This document shows, one piece after another, positions 15,455 to 26,605 of a stretch of 64,000 nt of DNA. The notes under the pieces were generated by a model. It saw nothing but the letters and a program-made list of their open reading frames with translations. It had not been told where the DNA came from and did no database searches. Position 1 is the first letter of the stretch; every line of letters begins with the position of its first letter. The position numbers and the translations under genes are program-made. The stretch is from contig NZ_SPUI01000003.1 of the NCBI RefSeq assembly GCF_004522095.1, positions 1,302,001 to 1,366,000 of the forward strand, read 5' to 3'. Source of the DNA: Nocardioides sp. 503. GTDB lineage: Bacteria > Actinomycetota > Actinomycetes > Propionibacteriales > Nocardioidaceae.

Positions 15455-16878
15455 GCACGATCGAGGACCGCCTCACCCGCGCCCTGCAGGCGCGCGCCGA
15501 CCAGGTCCAGCCCGAGGACCTGCGCCCGCTCGAGGCCCCCACCGCAGAGGTCCACTGGCTGCGCCGCCCCGCGACGTACCTGGTCGCGGCCGCGGCCTGC
15601 GCGGGGATCATCGCGGCACCGTTCGTCCTGGGGGTCGGTGACGGGGACGTCCACCCCCGGCCGCCGGTCGGCTCGCAGGCCGCGGAGCCGACCCTGCCCC
15701 CGCAGGAGGACGTCGGCGGCGACTGGCCGATCGAGTTCCCCACGGACCCGGTCGACGTGGACGGCGACAGCGTCGAGGACGCCGTGCGCATCCGGCAGGA
15801 GCCCGGGAAGCCGCTCGTCGGCCCGCGGGCCCGCATCGAGGTCGACCTGTCCGCCTCCGGGGACACGGTCTTCGGGCTCGTCGAGAGCTTCGGCGTGCTG
15901 GTCAACGTCGCGGACGTCGTGGACCTCGACGGCGACGGCGACCGGGAGCTCACGATCTACCGGGGCGACAGCGACGACAGCAACGGTCCCGAGACCTTCG
16001 CGGTGCTCGCGCTGGTCGACGGGCAGCTCGTGGAGGCGTCGCAGCCCGACGAGCCGGCGCTCACCACCGGCACCGTGCCCGCCGAGGACGGCCGCGGGCG
16101 TGACTCACGGGTGTTCGTGCGGGAGGGCGCCCTCTACTCCTACCTCTCGGTCGACGCCTTCTCCGGCGGCGAGCCGCTCGCGCTGCCGCAGACCTACCCG
16201 GTCGAGGTCACGCGCTGGTCGCTCGTCGACGGGGCGCTGGTCCCCGGCGAGCCCGACCGCCAGTGCGTCGACCACGCCGCCACCGACCCCATGACCTACG
16301 ACGGGCTGCCGATCGCGTGCCTCGACGGTGACGGCACCGCGGTGCCGCAGCTGTTCCCGGCGGCCGAGGCCACCATCGGTGTCGGGGGGTCGGAGGACTA
16401 CGAGCTCGACGGCGAGCCCGTCACCGTCACCCTGGAGCGCAGCCGGGTGGTCCTGACCGGCGCCGGTCCCGAGCGGTCGGTCCCGCTCCCGCAGGGCGGG
16501 GAGCCGGTGCTGTTCATCGACCAGCTCCTGGTGCCGGGCGACGAGCTCTCGCTGCTGGTGCGCCAGGAGTCCGGGGAGTTCGACGAGCTGACCGTGGTCA
16601 CGACCTTCGACGGCGGCTTCTTCGCCGCCGAGGTCCCCGACGGGGTGCTGTTCGGCAACGGCGCCACCGACGCCGGGACCTACGACACCACCATCGGCGC
16701 GGACCGCACGCTCTACACACGGCTCCTGACCGACCCCGACAGCCAGGAGTACGAGGTGAGGTCGTGGACCCTCGGGGGCACGGTCGCGGCTGGCACCGCT
16801 CCGCCGCTGCAGCCACTGAGCCAGGGCTGCGTCCGCATCGACGAGACGCTCAGCCCGCCGACCGTCCAGCGCTGCTGA
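15451..16878 (+). CDS. Sigma-factor-linked single-pass membrane protein
   Basis: 475 residues. A short cytosolic N-terminus (MSTIEDRLTRALQARADQVQPEDL) precedes one membrane helix around residues 41-62 (ATYLVAAAACAGIIAAPFVLG) and a large exported domain. The exported part carries DVDGDSVEDAV and DLDGDGDRELTIYRGDSDDS, Asp-rich loops of the FG-GAP/calcium-binding kind seen in beta-propeller-like proteins. There is no ZAS anti-sigma zinc motif (HxxxCxxC). The ATGA overlap with the sigma gene and the cytosolic tail make an anti-sigma or sensor role plausible but unproven. Confidence 0.65.
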   Translation: MSTIEDRLTRALQARADQVQPEDLRPLEAPTAEVHWLRRPATYLVAAAACAGIIAAPFVLGVGDGDVHPRPPVGSQAAEPTLPPQEDVGGDWPIEFPTDPVDVDGDSVEDAVRIRQEPGKPLVGPRARIEVDLSASGDTVFGLVESFGVLVNVADVVDLDGDGDRELTIYRGDSDDSNGPETFAVLALVDGQLVEASQPDEPALTTGTVPAEDGRGRDSRVFVREGALYSYLSVDAFSGGEPLALPQTYPVEVTRWSLVDGALVPGEPDRQCVDHAATDPMTYDGLPIACLDGDGTAVPQLFPAAEATIGVGGSEDYELDGEPVTVTLERSRVVLTGAGPERSVPLPQGGEPVLFIDQLLVPGDELSLLVRQESGEFDELTVVTTFDGGFFAAEVPDGVLFGNGATDAGTYDTTIGADRTLYTRLLTDPDSQEYEVRSWTLGGTVAAGTAPPLQPLSQGCVRIDETLSPPTVQRC

Positions 16879-16889
16879 CGGACCGGCGG

Positions 16890-17566
<677 letters not shown>

Positions 17567-17570
<4 letters not shown>

Positions 17571-20068
17571 GCGTCCGCCTCCTCGGGTGCCCGCGGCACC
17601 GACACCACCATCGTCAGGCCCCCGCCGGGGGTGTCCTCCGCCGACAGCGTGCCACCCACGGCCTCGGTGAGCCCGCGCGCGACCGCGAGGCCGAGGCCCA
17701 GGCCGCCGGGCGAGCTGTCGCCGAGGCGCTGGAAGGGCTCGAACATCCGCTCGCGCTGGTCGGGCGGTACGCCGGGGCCGCGGTCGACGACCATGACCTC
17801 GACCGAGTCCGGCAGCACGTGGGCCAGCACCCGCACGGGCGCCCCCTCGGAGACCCGCACGGCGTTGCCGACGAGGTTGGCCACCACGCGCTCGAGGAGT
17901 CCGGGGTCGGTGAGGACCAGCGGCACGGACTCGGCGACGTCCAGCGACACCGCCCCGGGCGGATGACCCGTCACGGCGATCGGCAGCACCTCCTCCAGCG
18001 ACAGCGGACGCAGCACCGGGTGCAGCAGGCCCGTCTGGAGGCGGGACAGGTCGAGCAGGTTGTCGATGAGCCGCTCGAGCTGGTCGGTGGACCCCTCCAG
18101 CGCGTCCAGCAGCGTCTGCCGGTCGGTGGGGTCGAGGTCGCCCGAGACCAGCCCGTCGACCGCCGTGCGCATCGTGGCCAGCGGCGTGCGCAGGTCGTGG
18201 CTGACCGCCCGCAGCAGGGCCGTGCGGGTCGCCTCGGCGCTCTCCAGGGTGGCGGCGTGCTCGTCGCGCTCGCGCAGCCGGCGGTACTCCAGCACCAGGC
18301 TGGTCTGCAGCGCGAACGCCTCCAGCACCCGCTGGTCGGAGGCCCGCAGCCGCTCGCCGCGCAGGCACAGCACGTGCTCGTCGTCGACGCGCACCTGCGT
18401 GTCGCCCTGGTCGGGGGCGCAGGCGTGCTCCGGCCCGCTGGAGGTCACCACCGACCAGCCGGACCCGGAGCGGCCCAGCAGCGACACCGACTGCTGGGCG
18501 AAGGTCTCGCGGACCCGGGCGACGATCGCGTCGGCGGTGTCCTGACCGGTCAGCACCGAGCGCGACAGGGCGCTCATGGTGGCGGCCTCGCCCCGGGCGC
18601 GGGTGGCCTCGCCCGCCCGCCGGGAGGCGCGGTCGACGACGGTCGCGACCCCGACCGCGACGGCGACGTAGACGCCGAGCGCGACCACGTCGCTGCCCTG
18701 CGCGATGGTCAGCCGGCCGAGAGGCGGGGCGAAGTAGTAGTTCAGCGTCATGAAGCTGACCACCGCCGCGAGCAGGGCGGGCAGCAGGCCGCCGACGAGC
18801 GCCACCACGACGGTGCACGCGAGCAGGAGGAGCTCGGCGACCGCCAGCTGGTCGGTCTCGCCCGACCGGTCGAGCGCGAGCGCCATCACCACCGGCAGGG
18901 CGAGGGCCAGGACCCAGCCGGCCGCCTGCCTCGCTCGCGAGAGCGGCGAGAGGAACGACCGCGTGCGGGCCGCGCGGGCGACCTCGTCGTGGGTGACGAG
19001 GTGGACGTCGATGGCGCCGGCCAGGGAGGCGATCCGGTCGCCGGTCGTGCCGGCGACCAGCCGGCGCAGGCGCCCGTGGCGGCTGACGCCCACGACCACC
19101 ATCGTGGCGTTGGCGCCGGAGGCGAAGTCGACCACCGCGGCCGGGACGTCCTCGCCCACCACGGAGTGGAAGGTCCCGCCCAGCGAGGCCACCAGCTCCT
19201 GTGCCCGCCCGAGTCGCCGGTCGTCGGGGGAGCGCAGGCCGTCGTCGGCGACGACGTGGACGGCGAGCAGGTCGGCGCCGGCGGCCCGCTGCGCCAGCCG
19301 CGCCCCGCGGCGCAGCAGCGTCTCGCTCTCGGCCCCGCCGGTGACCGCGACGACGATCCGCTCCTTGGCCGGCCAGGTCTCCGCGATCCGGTGGGCCCGG
19401 CGGTAGTCGCCCAGCGCGTCGTCGACCCGGTCGGCCAGCCACAGCAGCGCGAGCTCGCGCAGCGCGGTGAGGTTGCCGACCCGGAAGTAGGAGGTGAGCG
19501 AGGCGTCGACGTTGTCGGCGGCGTAGATGTTGCCGTGCGCCATCCGCCGCCGCAGCGCGTCGGGGTCCATGTCGACGAGCTGGATCGAGTCGGCGGTGCG
19601 CACGACCCCGTCGGGCACGGTCTCCTGCTGCCGGACGCCGGTGATCCGCGCGACCTCGTCGTTGAGCGACTCCAGGTGCTGGATGTTGACGGTCGTGATG
19701 ACCGAGATCCCGGCCGCGCGGATCTGCTCGATGTCCTCGACCCGCTTGGCGTGGCGGCTGCCCGGCACGTTGGTGTGGGCGAGCTCGTCGACCAGCACGA
19801 CGGCGGGGGCCCGGGCGATGACCGCCTCGGTGTCCATCTCGGTGAACGTCGAGCCGCGGTAGGTCACCTCGCGCCGCGGGACGACCTCCAGGTCGCCGAC
19901 CATCTCCTCGGTGTGGGCGCGCCCGTGCGTCTCGACGTACCCGACCACCACGTCCGTGCCGCGCTCGCACCGACGCCGGGCCTCGCCCAGCATGGCGTAG
20001 GTCTTGCCCACCCCCGGCGCGGCGCCGAGGTAGACGCTCAGCCGACCTCGGCGCGGCTCGTCGACCAT
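17567..20068 (-). CDS. kdpD: KdpD sensor histidine kinase
   Basis: 833 residues. The N-terminal KdpD domain has Walker A GAAPGVGKTYAML and LVDELAHTNVPGSRHAKRVEDIEQI, followed by a Usp-like domain (RIVVAVTGGAESETLLRRGARLA). Four membrane helices lie near residues 380-480 (DUF4118). The kinase core has the phospho-accepting His624 in AVSHDLRTPLATM, the N box NLVGNAVRV, and G boxes DRGPGVP and GLGLGLAVARGL. It senses low K+ or ionic conditions and controls KdpE. It is the fifth gene of kdpFABCDE, 7 nt after kdpC. Confidence 0.96.
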
Positions 20069-20075
20069 GTCCCCA

Positions 20076-20687
20076 CTATCCCAGTGCGGCGAGGACCGCG
20101 GCGTCGAGCGTCAGGACGTTGACGTGCGGCTCGCCGAGGACGCCGAGCGTGCGGCCGTCGGTGTGGTCCTCCACCAGCCGGCGCACCTCGTCCTGGTCGA
20201 GGCCGGTGAGCCGGGCCACGCGCGGCACCTGGAGGGCGGCGTACGCCGTCGAGATGTGCGGGTCGAGACCGGACGCCGACGCGGTCACCGCGTCCGCGGG
20301 CACGGCCGAGGCGTCCACGCCCTCGCGCTCGGCGACCTCGGCCTTGCGCTCCTCGATCGTGGTGACCAGCTCGGGGCTGAGCGGGCCGAGGTTGGAGCCG
20401 TAGGTGCTCAGCAGGTCGTAGCCGTCGCCGGCGGCCGAGGGCCGCGGCTGGAAGAGCCGCTCGTCGTCGACGACCTGCCCGACGATCGCCGACCCGACGG
20501 CGTCGCCGCGGTCGGTGGTGTGCGAGCCGTCGGCGGTGACCAGCGAGCCGTCGGCGTGCCACGGCATCGTGGCCTGGGCGATCCCGGTGATCGCCAGGGG
20601 GTAGGCGACGCCGAGGACCAGGGTCATCAGCACGAGCACGCGGAGCCCGGCCAGGCTGGTGCGGAAGAGCGTGTGCAGGTCTTTCAT
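20076..20687 (-). CDS. kdpC: Potassium-transporting ATPase subunit C
   Basis: 203 residues. One N-terminal membrane helix (VLVLMTLVLGVAYPLAITGIAQ) and the periplasm-side domain of KdpC: GSAIVGQ, FQPRPSA, YGSNLGPLSPELV, and DAVTASASGLDPHISTAYAALQVPRVA. The conserved TASGSGLDPHIS-type motif is present with one change (TASASGLDPHIS). It stabilises the KdpFABC complex. Starts 10 nt after the kdpB stop. Confidence 0.95.
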   Translation of the reverse strand: MKDLHTLFRTSLAGLRVLVLMTLVLGVAYPLAITGIAQATMPWHADGSLVTADGSHTTDRGDAVGSAIVGQVVDDERLFQPRPSAAGDGYDLLSTYGSNLGPLSPELVTTIEERKAEVAEREGVDASAVPADAVTASASGLDPHISTAYAALQVPRVARLTGLDQDEVRRLVEDHTDGRTLGVLGEPHVNVLTLDAAVLAALG

Positions 20688-20697
20688 GGCGGTGTCC

Positions 20698-22689
20698 TCA
20701 GAGTCCGGGGATGAGCGAGATGACGAGGTCGAGCAGCTTGATGCCGACGAACGGCGCGACCAGGCCGCCGACGCCGTAGAGCAGGAGGTTGCGGCGCAGC
20801 AGGGCCGTCGCGGACGACGGCGAGTAGCTCACGCCGCGCAGGGCCAGCGGGATCAGCGCGACGATCACGAGCGCGTTGAACACGACCGCGGAGACGATCG
20901 CCGACTCGGGGCTGCTGAGCTGCATCACGTTGAGCACGTCGAGCTGCGGGAAGGCGACCACGAACATCGCCGGCAGGATGGCGAAGTACTTCGCCACGTC
21001 GTTGGCGACCGAGAACGTCGTCAGCGCGCCGCGGGTGATGAGCAGCTGCTTGCCGATCTCGACGATGTCGAGGAGCTTGGTCGGGTCGGAGTCCAGGTCG
21101 ACCATGTTGCCGGCCTCCTTGGCCGCGGTCGTGCCGGTGTTCATGGCGACGCCGACGTCGGCCTGGGCCAGCGCGGGGGCGTCGTTGGTGCCGTCACCGC
21201 ACATGGCGACCATGCGGCCGCCCTCCTGCTCCCGGCGGATCAGCGCCAGCTTGTCCTCGGGCGTGGCCTCGGCGAGGACGTCGTCGACCCCGGCCTCGGC
21301 GGCGATGGCCCGGGCGGTCACCGCGTTGTCGCCGGTCACCATGACCGTGCGGATGCCCATGGCGCGCAGGTCGGCGAAGCGCTCGCGGATGCCCTCCTTG
21401 ACGACGTCCTTGAGGTGGATGACGCCCAGCAGCCGGGCAGGGCCCTCCCCGCGCTGCTCGGCGACCACCAGCGGCGTGCCGCCGCTCGAGCTGACCCGGT
21501 CGACGAGCTCGTCGAGCTCGGCCGAGGCCTCGCCGCCGGAGTCACGGACCCACTGGACGGCCGCGGACGCGGCGCCCTTGCGGACCCTGAGGTCGTCGGC
21601 GTCCAGGCCGCTCATCCGCGTGGTGGCGGAGAACTCCACGAGCGTGGCACCGGCCGGGACCGGACGGCCCTCGCCGATCAGGGCCACGATGCTGCGGCCC
21701 TCGGGGGTCTCGTCGGCCAGGGAGGACAGCAGCGCCGCCTCCACCAGGTCGTCGCGGGCGACCCCGGTGATCGCGAGCAGCTCCGAGGCCTGCCGGTTGC
21801 CGTAGGTGATCGTGCCGGTCTTGTCGAGCAGCAGCACGTCGACGTCGCCGGCCGCCTCGACCGCGCGCCCCGACATGGCGAGCACGTTGCGGCGTACGAG
21901 GCGGTCCATGCCGGCGATGCCGATGGCCGACAGCAGCGCCCCGATGGTCGTCGGGATCAGGCAGACCAGCAGCGCCGTCAGGACGATCAGCGACTGGTGC
22001 GCGCCGGCCTGGTCGGCGATGGGGTAGAGCGTGGCGCACACCACCACGAACACCACGGTGAGCGCCGTCAGCAGCACGTTGAGCGCGAGCTCGTTGGGCG
22101 TGCGCTGCCGCTCGGAGCCCTCGACCAGGGCGATCATCCGGTCGACGAAGGACTGGCCCGGCTCGGAGGTGATCCGCACGACGATCCGGTCGGACAGCAC
22201 CACGGTGCCGCCCGTGACCGCGCTGCGGTCGCCGCCGGACTCCCGGATCACCGGGGCCGACTCGCCGGTCACGGCCGACTCGTCGACCGAGGCCACGCCC
22301 TCGACGACGTCGCCGTCGCCGGGGATGCGCTCGCCGGCCTCGACGACCACGCGGTCGCCGGTGCGCAGGGCGGTGCTCGGCACCGCCTCCTCGCTGCCGT
22401 CGGTGCGCAGGCGGCGGGCGGTGGACTCCTGCTGCAGGGCACGCAGGCTGGCCGCCTGCGCCTTGCCGCGGCCCTCGGCGACCGCCTCGGCCAGCGTGCC
22501 GAACAGCACGGTGAGCCAGAGCCAGACGGTCACGAGGACCGAGAGGCTCGAGGGGTCCAGGACCGCCATGACGGTGGTGGCCAGGGCGCCCACCTCGACG
22601 ACGAGGAGCACCGGGGTGGCCAGCAGGGCGCGGGGGTCGAGCTTGCGGAGGGCGCCGGGCAGCGCCTCGGACAGGGATGAGGCGTTCAC
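20698..22689 (-). CDS. kdpB: Potassium-transporting P-type ATPase subunit B
   Basis: 663 residues. It hydrolyses ATP to drive K+ import through KdpA. The phosphorylated Asp289 lies in [16 protein letters not shown]-like [16 protein letters not shown] is the actuator loop; [22 protein letters not shown] is the hinge motif. Hydrophobic segments match the seven-helix P-type layout. GTG start overlapping the kdpA stop by 4 nt (GTGA). Confidence 0.97.
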   Translation of the reverse strand: MNASSLSEALPGALRKLDPRALLATPVLLVVEVGALATTVMAVLDPSSLSVLVTVWLWLTVLFGTLAEAVAEGRGKAQAASLRALQQESTARRLRTDGSEEAVPSTALRTGDRVVVEAGERIPGDGDVVEGVASVDESAVTGESAPVIRESGGDRSAVTGGTVVLSDRIVVRITSEPGQSFVDRMIALVEGSERQRTPNELALNVLLTALTVVFVVVCATLYPIADQAGAHQSLIVLTALLVCLIPTTIGALLSAIGIAGMDRLVRRNVLAMSGRAVEAAGDVDVLLLDKTGTITYGNRQASELLAITGVARDDLVEAALLSSLADETPEGRSIVALIGEGRPVPAGATLVEFSATTRMSGLDADDLRVRKGAASAAVQWVRDSGGEASAELDELVDRVSSSGGTPLVVAEQRGEGPARLLGVIHLKDVVKEGIRERFADLRAMGIRTVMVTGDNAVTARAIAAEAGVDDVLAEATPEDKLALIRREQEGGRMVAMCGDGTNDAPALAQADVGVAMNTGTTAAKEAGNMVDLDSDPTKLLDIVEIGKQLLITRGALTTFSVANDVAKYFAILPAMFVVAFPQLDVLNVMQLSSPESAIVSAVVFNALVIVALIPLALRGVSYSPSSATALLRRNLLLYGVGGLVAPFVGIKLLDLVISLIPGL

Positions 22690-24350
22690 GACAGGGACTC
22701 CACGATCGGGCCGAGGGCGAGCACGGGCACGTAGGTCAGACCGACCACGACCAGGGCGACGCCCGAGAGGAGGGCCACGAAGAGCGGCCGGTGGGTGGGC
22801 AGCGTGCCGGCGCTGGGCGGCGCCTGCTGCTGGGAGGCGAAGCGGCCCGCGAGGGCCAGCACGAAGATCATCGGCAGGAAGCGCCCGACGAGCATCAGGA
22901 CGCCGAGCAGCGTGTTCCAGAACGGCGTGCCGGAGGTGAGCCCGCCGAACGCGCTGCCGTTGTTGTTGGACGCCGACGTGACGGCGTACAGCGCCTCGGA
23001 GAGGCCGTGCGGGCCGCTCTCCTGCAGCCCCGCGAGCCCGTCACCGGCGGTGAGGGCGACCGCGGCGCCGCACAGGACGAGGACCGGCGTGGTCAGCACG
23101 TAGAGGGCGACCAGGACGATCTCGCGCTGGCCGATCTTCTTGCCGAGGTACTCCGGCGTGCGTCCGACCATCAGGCCGCAGAGGAAGACCGTCACGATGG
23201 CGAGCATCAACATGCCGTAGAGGCCGGAGCCGGTGCCGCCGGGGGCGATCTCGCCCAGCATCATGTTGAAGATCGCGACGCCTCCGCCCGGTGCGGTGAG
23301 CGAGTCGTGCATGGAGTTGACCGCCCCGGTCGAGGTGCCGGTCGTGACCGCCCCGAAGAGCGCCGAGCCGGCCTCGCCGAAGCGGACCTCCTTGCCCTCC
23401 ATCGCGGCTCCGGCGGCGTGCGGCGCGAGGCCGGGACCGGCCATCTCCGACCACGTCATGAGCGCGATCGAGGCGCCCAGCAGCAGCGCCATGACGCTCA
23501 GGATCGCGACGCCCTGGCGCCGGTCGCGCACGATCAGCCCGAAGGCCCACGCCATCGCGAAGGGGATCACCAGCATCAGGAAGACCTGGAGCAGGTTGGA
23601 CAGGGCCGTGGGGTTCTCGAAGGGGTGGGCGGAGTTGACGTTGTAGAAGCCGCCGCCGTTGGTGCCGAGCTGCTTGATGGCCTCCTGGCTGGCCACGGGG
23701 CCGCCCGTCAGCTGCTGGTTCCCGCCGGTGAGCGTGCGGACCGGCGAGGTGCCCGACAGGTTCTGGATCGCGCCGAGCGCCACCAGCAGCAGGGCGGAGA
23801 CCACCGCGCCGGGCAGGAGCACGCGCAGGACGCCGCGCACGAGGTCGGACCAGAAGTTGCCGACGCGGCCGTCGCGCTGGGAGCGGGCCAGGCCGCGGGC
23901 GAACGCCGCGGCCGCGGCCATGCCGACCGCAGCCGACACGAAGTTCTGCACCGACAGGCCCGACATCTGCATCAGGTGGCCGACGGTGACCTCGCCGGAG
24001 TACCACTGCCAGTTGGTGTTGGTCACGAAGGACACCGCGGTGTTCCAGGCGCCGTCGGAGGGCAGGGCGGAGAACCCCAGCGACAGCGGCAGGTGCTGCT
24101 GCAGCCGGCCCAGGCCGAAGAGGGCCAGGATGCTCACGAGCGAGAAGCCGAGCAGCGACACCGTGTAGGTGCGCCAGTGCTGGTCGGCTTCGGGGTCGAG
24201 GCGCAGCACCCGGTAGGCGGCGCTCTCGACACGCAGGTGGGTCGGCGAGGTGTAGAGGTGCGCGAGGTAGCGGCCCAGGAAGGGCACGGCCACCGCGAGC
24301 GCGGCGACGAGCAGGAGGACCTGCCCGAGGGCGGGGAGGACGTCGCTCAT
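22686..24350 (-). CDS. kdpA: Potassium-transporting ATPase subunit A
   Basis: 554 residues, the K+ channel-like subunit with about ten membrane helices. Selectivity-filter-like loops are visible: [38 protein letters not shown], and [28 protein letters not shown] is the family's cytosolic signature. Its ATG overlaps the kdpF stop. Confidence 0.97.
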   Translation of the reverse strand: MSDVLPALGQVLLLVAALAVAVPFLGRYLAHLYTSPTHLRVESAAYRVLRLDPEADQHWRTYTVSLLGFSLVSILALFGLGRLQQHLPLSLGFSALPSDGAWNTAVSFVTNTNWQWYSGEVTVGHLMQMSGLSVQNFVSAAVGMAAAAAFARGLARSQRDGRVGNFWSDLVRGVLRVLLPGAVVSALLLVALGAIQNLSGTSPVRTLTGGNQQLTGGPVASQEAIKQLGTNGGGFYNVNSAHPFENPTALSNLLQVFLMLVIPFAMAWAFGLIVRDRRQGVAILSVMALLLGASIALMTWSEMAGPGLAPHAAGAAMEGKEVRFGEAGSALFGAVTTGTSTGAVNSMHDSLTAPGGGVAIFNMMLGEIAPGGTGSGLYGMLMLAIVTVFLCGLMVGRTPEYLGKKIGQREIVLVALYVLTTPVLVLCGAAVALTAGDGLAGLQESGPHGLSEALYAVTSASNNNGSAFGGLTSGTPFWNTLLGVLMLVGRFLPMIFVLALAGRFASQQQAPPSAGTLPTHRPLFVALLSGVALVVVGLTYVPVLALGPIVESLS

Positions 24351-24439
24351 CGGTCGAGCCTCCGGTCGATCACGCCGACCAGGAGGACGGCGAGCGCGAA
24401 GAGGACGAGGGTCAGGAGGAGGAAGAGGAGATCGGGCAC
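24347..24439 (-). CDS. kdpF: KdpF small membrane subunit
   Basis: 30 residues, GTG start at 24439, TGA overlapping the kdpA ATG by 3 nt. The product is one hydrophobic helix (LLFLLLTLVLFALAVLLVGV) with an acidic start (MPD) and a basic end (IDRRLDR), as in KdpF, which stabilises KdpFABC. Position directly before kdpA and size make the assignment strong. GTGGGGG just before the GTG may be the ribosome binding site. Confidence 0.88.
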   Translation of the reverse strand: MPDLLFLLLTLVLFALAVLLVGVIDRRLDR

Positions 24440-24480
24440 GCCCCCACTACAGACCCGCCGGGACCGCTCGCCGTACGTCC

Positions 24481-24519
24481 TTGACGCTTCCTTGACGCCC
24501 GCGGGCCGGTTGTTGACGC
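24481..24519. promoter_or_regulatory. Three direct repeats upstream of kdpF (candidate KdpE sites)
   Basis: TTGACGC occurs at 24481-24487, 24492-24498 and 24513-24519 (GCGTCAA on the transcribed strand), starts 11 and 21 bp apart, so on one face of the helix. OmpR-family regulators such as KdpE bind direct repeats with this spacing. They end 42 nt before the kdpF start. Confidence 0.45.
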
Positions 24520-24539
24520 AATCCGTCGGCCCGGGTGCT

Positions 24540-24926
24540 TCAGCGTGTGAGCTCGGCGCCCATCGCCGCGACCAGCGCGTGCAGGCCCTTCATCGGCCGG
24601 ACCATCACGGTGAAGGAGGTGAGCCGGCCGTCGTCGCCCCAGCGCAGCATGTCGACGCCGTGCACGGTGAGCCCGTCGACGACGGACTCGAACTCCAGGA
24701 CCGCGCTGCCCTCGGCGTACCACTCGTCGACGTAGCGCAGGCCCGGCCCGAGCACGACCATCGCCGCCGCGAGGTACGCCGTGGTGACCGCCTTGCCCTC
24801 CTGCGGGGTGTGGACCGCGGGCGATCGGAACACCACGTCGTCGGCGAGCAGCTCGTCGAGGCCGGCGGGGTCGCGCGACGCGGCCACGCGGTGCCAGGCC
24901 TCGACGGGGGCCGGTCGTGAGGTCAT
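24540..24926 (-). CDS. SnoaL-like / NTF2-fold protein
   Basis: 128 residues. Layout of the NTF2-like superfamily: VEAWHRVAASRDPAGLDELLADDVVFRSPAVHTPQEGKAVTTAYLAAA, then the beta sheet (RYVDEWYAEGSAVLEFESVVDGLTVHGVDMLRWGDDGRLTSFTVMVRPMKGLHAL). The function within this superfamily (polyketide cyclases, isomerases, binding proteins) cannot be assigned. AAGGAGA lies just before the ATG. It starts 14 nt after the PAP2/DAG-kinase gene on the same strand. Confidence 0.8.
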   Translation of the reverse strand: MTSRPAPVEAWHRVAASRDPAGLDELLADDVVFRSPAVHTPQEGKAVTTAYLAAAMVVLGPGLRYVDEWYAEGSAVLEFESVVDGLTVHGVDMLRWGDDGRLTSFTVMVRPMKGLHALVAAMGAELTR

Positions 24927-24940
24927 GCGGTCTCCTTGGT

Positions 24941-26515
24941 TCAGCGTGGGACGCGGACGAGGAGCCGCCCGTGGACGCACTCCATGTCGAGGGTGCGGCC
25001 GGGGCCGACGGAGTCGCCGTCGAGCTGGCGGGGGGTGTCGGTGTGGGCCCTGATCGAGACCCGCTGGCCGGTCATGCGGTTGATCGTGTCGTCGGTGCGC
25101 GCGCCGCGCGAGAGGACCCGCACGGCGAGCGGGATCCAGGACAGGAAGTGGCGCGGGTGCAGGATCACCACGTCGATGACGCCGTCGTCGATGGAGGCGT
25201 CGGGCAGCAGCGGCATCCCGGCCTGCAGGAAGCCGACGTTGCCGACGACGATCGTGCGGGCGCGGTGGGTGGTGGCCTCGGCGCCGTCGATGCTGATGTC
25301 GACCTTGACCGCGGGGAACATCAGCGACTTCAGGCCCGACACGACGTAGGCGACCCAGCCGACGCGCTTCTTGAGGTCCTCGTTGACGCCCTCCATGATC
25401 GCGGCGTCGAAGCCCATGCCGGCCATCACCATGAAGTGGCTGTCCTCGAGGTGGTCGCCGGTCACCTTGACCATGTCGATGGCGCGGTCCTGGCCGGTGA
25501 GGGCGATGTCGATGGCGGCGCGGATGTAGAGGGGGATGTCCAGGTTGCGGGCCAGCAGGTTGCCGGTGCCGGCCGGGACGATGCCGACCGGGATGCCGGT
25601 GCCGGCGAGCTCGGCGCACACCTCGCGCACGGTGCCGTCGCCGCCGCACACGATCACCAGCGCGGCGCCCTCGACCGAGGCCCGCTCGGCCTGGCCGGTG
25701 CCGGAGTCCTCGACGGTCGTGAGGTGCCACGACGGCGTGGACCAGCCGGCTTCGACGGCCATGGCGTCGACGATCGCCTGGAACTGGCCGACGTCCTCGA
25801 CCTTGATCGGGTTGAGCACGACCGCGAGCTTGCGCCCGTGGGGCAGCACCTCCGCGAGCGGCTCGCTCTTCTTCGCGTGGCTGCGGGGCAGCGGGTTGAG
25901 GACCACGAGGCCGAGCAGCACGACGCCGGCGCCGAGCAGCACCCCGCCGATCACGTCGGTCGGGAAGTGGCGGCCCAGCAGGACCCGGTCCAGGCAGACG
26001 GCGACGACCACCAGGACGACCAGGAGGCCGATCAGGCGGCGGATGTTGGGCCGGCGCAGCAGCATGGTCGCCAGCACGACGACCACCCCGCCGAGCGCCG
26101 CGACCGACGAGGCGTGGCCCGAGGGGAAGGCGTTGTTGCTCAGGAGCCACTCGGTCTCCTGCCACTCCGGCCGGTCCCGGCCGACCGCGAGCTTGATCAG
26201 CGTGGTCGCCACGGACGTCGAGGCCATCACCGCGGCCGTGTAGTAGGCCGCGCGCCGGTGGCCCTTGACGAACATCGCGACCGCGAGCACGACCGTGTAC
26301 GCCGTCATCGCGACCGTGCCGAAGCCCACCTCCACGACCCGCAGCACGTGGCGCAGCGTGGCGTCGTCCACCGCCCAGCCGCGGACGGTGTTGCCGCGGT
26401 CGTCGAAGGAGGCGAGTCCCGCCCAGCCCTGCACGACCGCCACGGCGAGCACCGCCAGGACGGCGAGGCACAGCACGCTCCAGCTGAGCAGGAAGGCGCG
26501 GGTACGGTCGAGCAC
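24941..26515 (-). CDS. PAP2 phosphatase / diacylglycerol kinase-family fusion protein
   Basis: About 524 residues. The N-terminal half is a membrane PAP2 domain with KLAVGRDRPEW, SNNAFPSGHASSVAAL and GRHFPTDVIGG, the three phosphatase motifs (K-x6-RP, PSGH, SR/GR-x5-H-x3-D). The C-terminal half is a DAGK/sphingosine-kinase catalytic domain (KLAVVLNPIKVED, VIVCGGDGTVREV, GIVPAGTGNLLARNL). Such fusions act in phospholipid turnover at the membrane. GTG 26515 is chosen because the hydrophobic N-terminus follows directly; GTG 26545 is also possible. Divergent from serS. Confidence 0.88.
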   Translation of the reverse strand: MLDRTRAFLLSWSVLCLAVLAVLAVAVVQGWAGLASFDDRGNTVRGWAVDDATLRHVLRVVEVGFGTVAMTAYTVVLAVAMFVKGHRRAAYYTAAVMASTSVATTLIKLAVGRDRPEWQETEWLLSNNAFPSGHASSVAALGGVVVVLATMLLRRPNIRRLIGLLVVLVVVAVCLDRVLLGRHFPTDVIGGVLLGAGVVLLGLVVLNPLPRSHAKKSEPLAEVLPHGRKLAVVLNPIKVEDVGQFQAIVDAMAVEAGWSTPSWHLTTVEDSGTGQAERASVEGAALVIVCGGDGTVREVCAELAGTGIPVGIVPAGTGNLLARNLDIPLYIRAAIDIALTGQDRAIDMVKVTGDHLEDSHFMVMAGMGFDAAIMEGVNEDLKKRVGWVAYVVSGLKSLMFPAVKVDISIDGAEATTHRARTIVVGNVGFLQAGMPLLPDASIDDGVIDVVILHPRHFLSWIPLAVRVLSRGARTDDTINRMTGQRVSIRAHTDTPRQLDGDSVGPGRTLDMECVHGRLLVRVPR

Positions 26516-26593
26516 GGCGACCAGTATGGGCGACGGGGTCGTCACCGCGGCCGACCAGGGGCAACTCGGATGAGCTGCGCCACGTCGCCCCGA

Positions 26594-26599
26594 TAGCCT
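26594..26599 (+). promoter_or_regulatory. -10 box of the serS operon
   Basis: TAGCCT 6 nt before ATG 26606; predicts a leaderless serS transcript. Confidence 0.5.
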
Positions 26600-26605
26600 G
26601 AGGCC

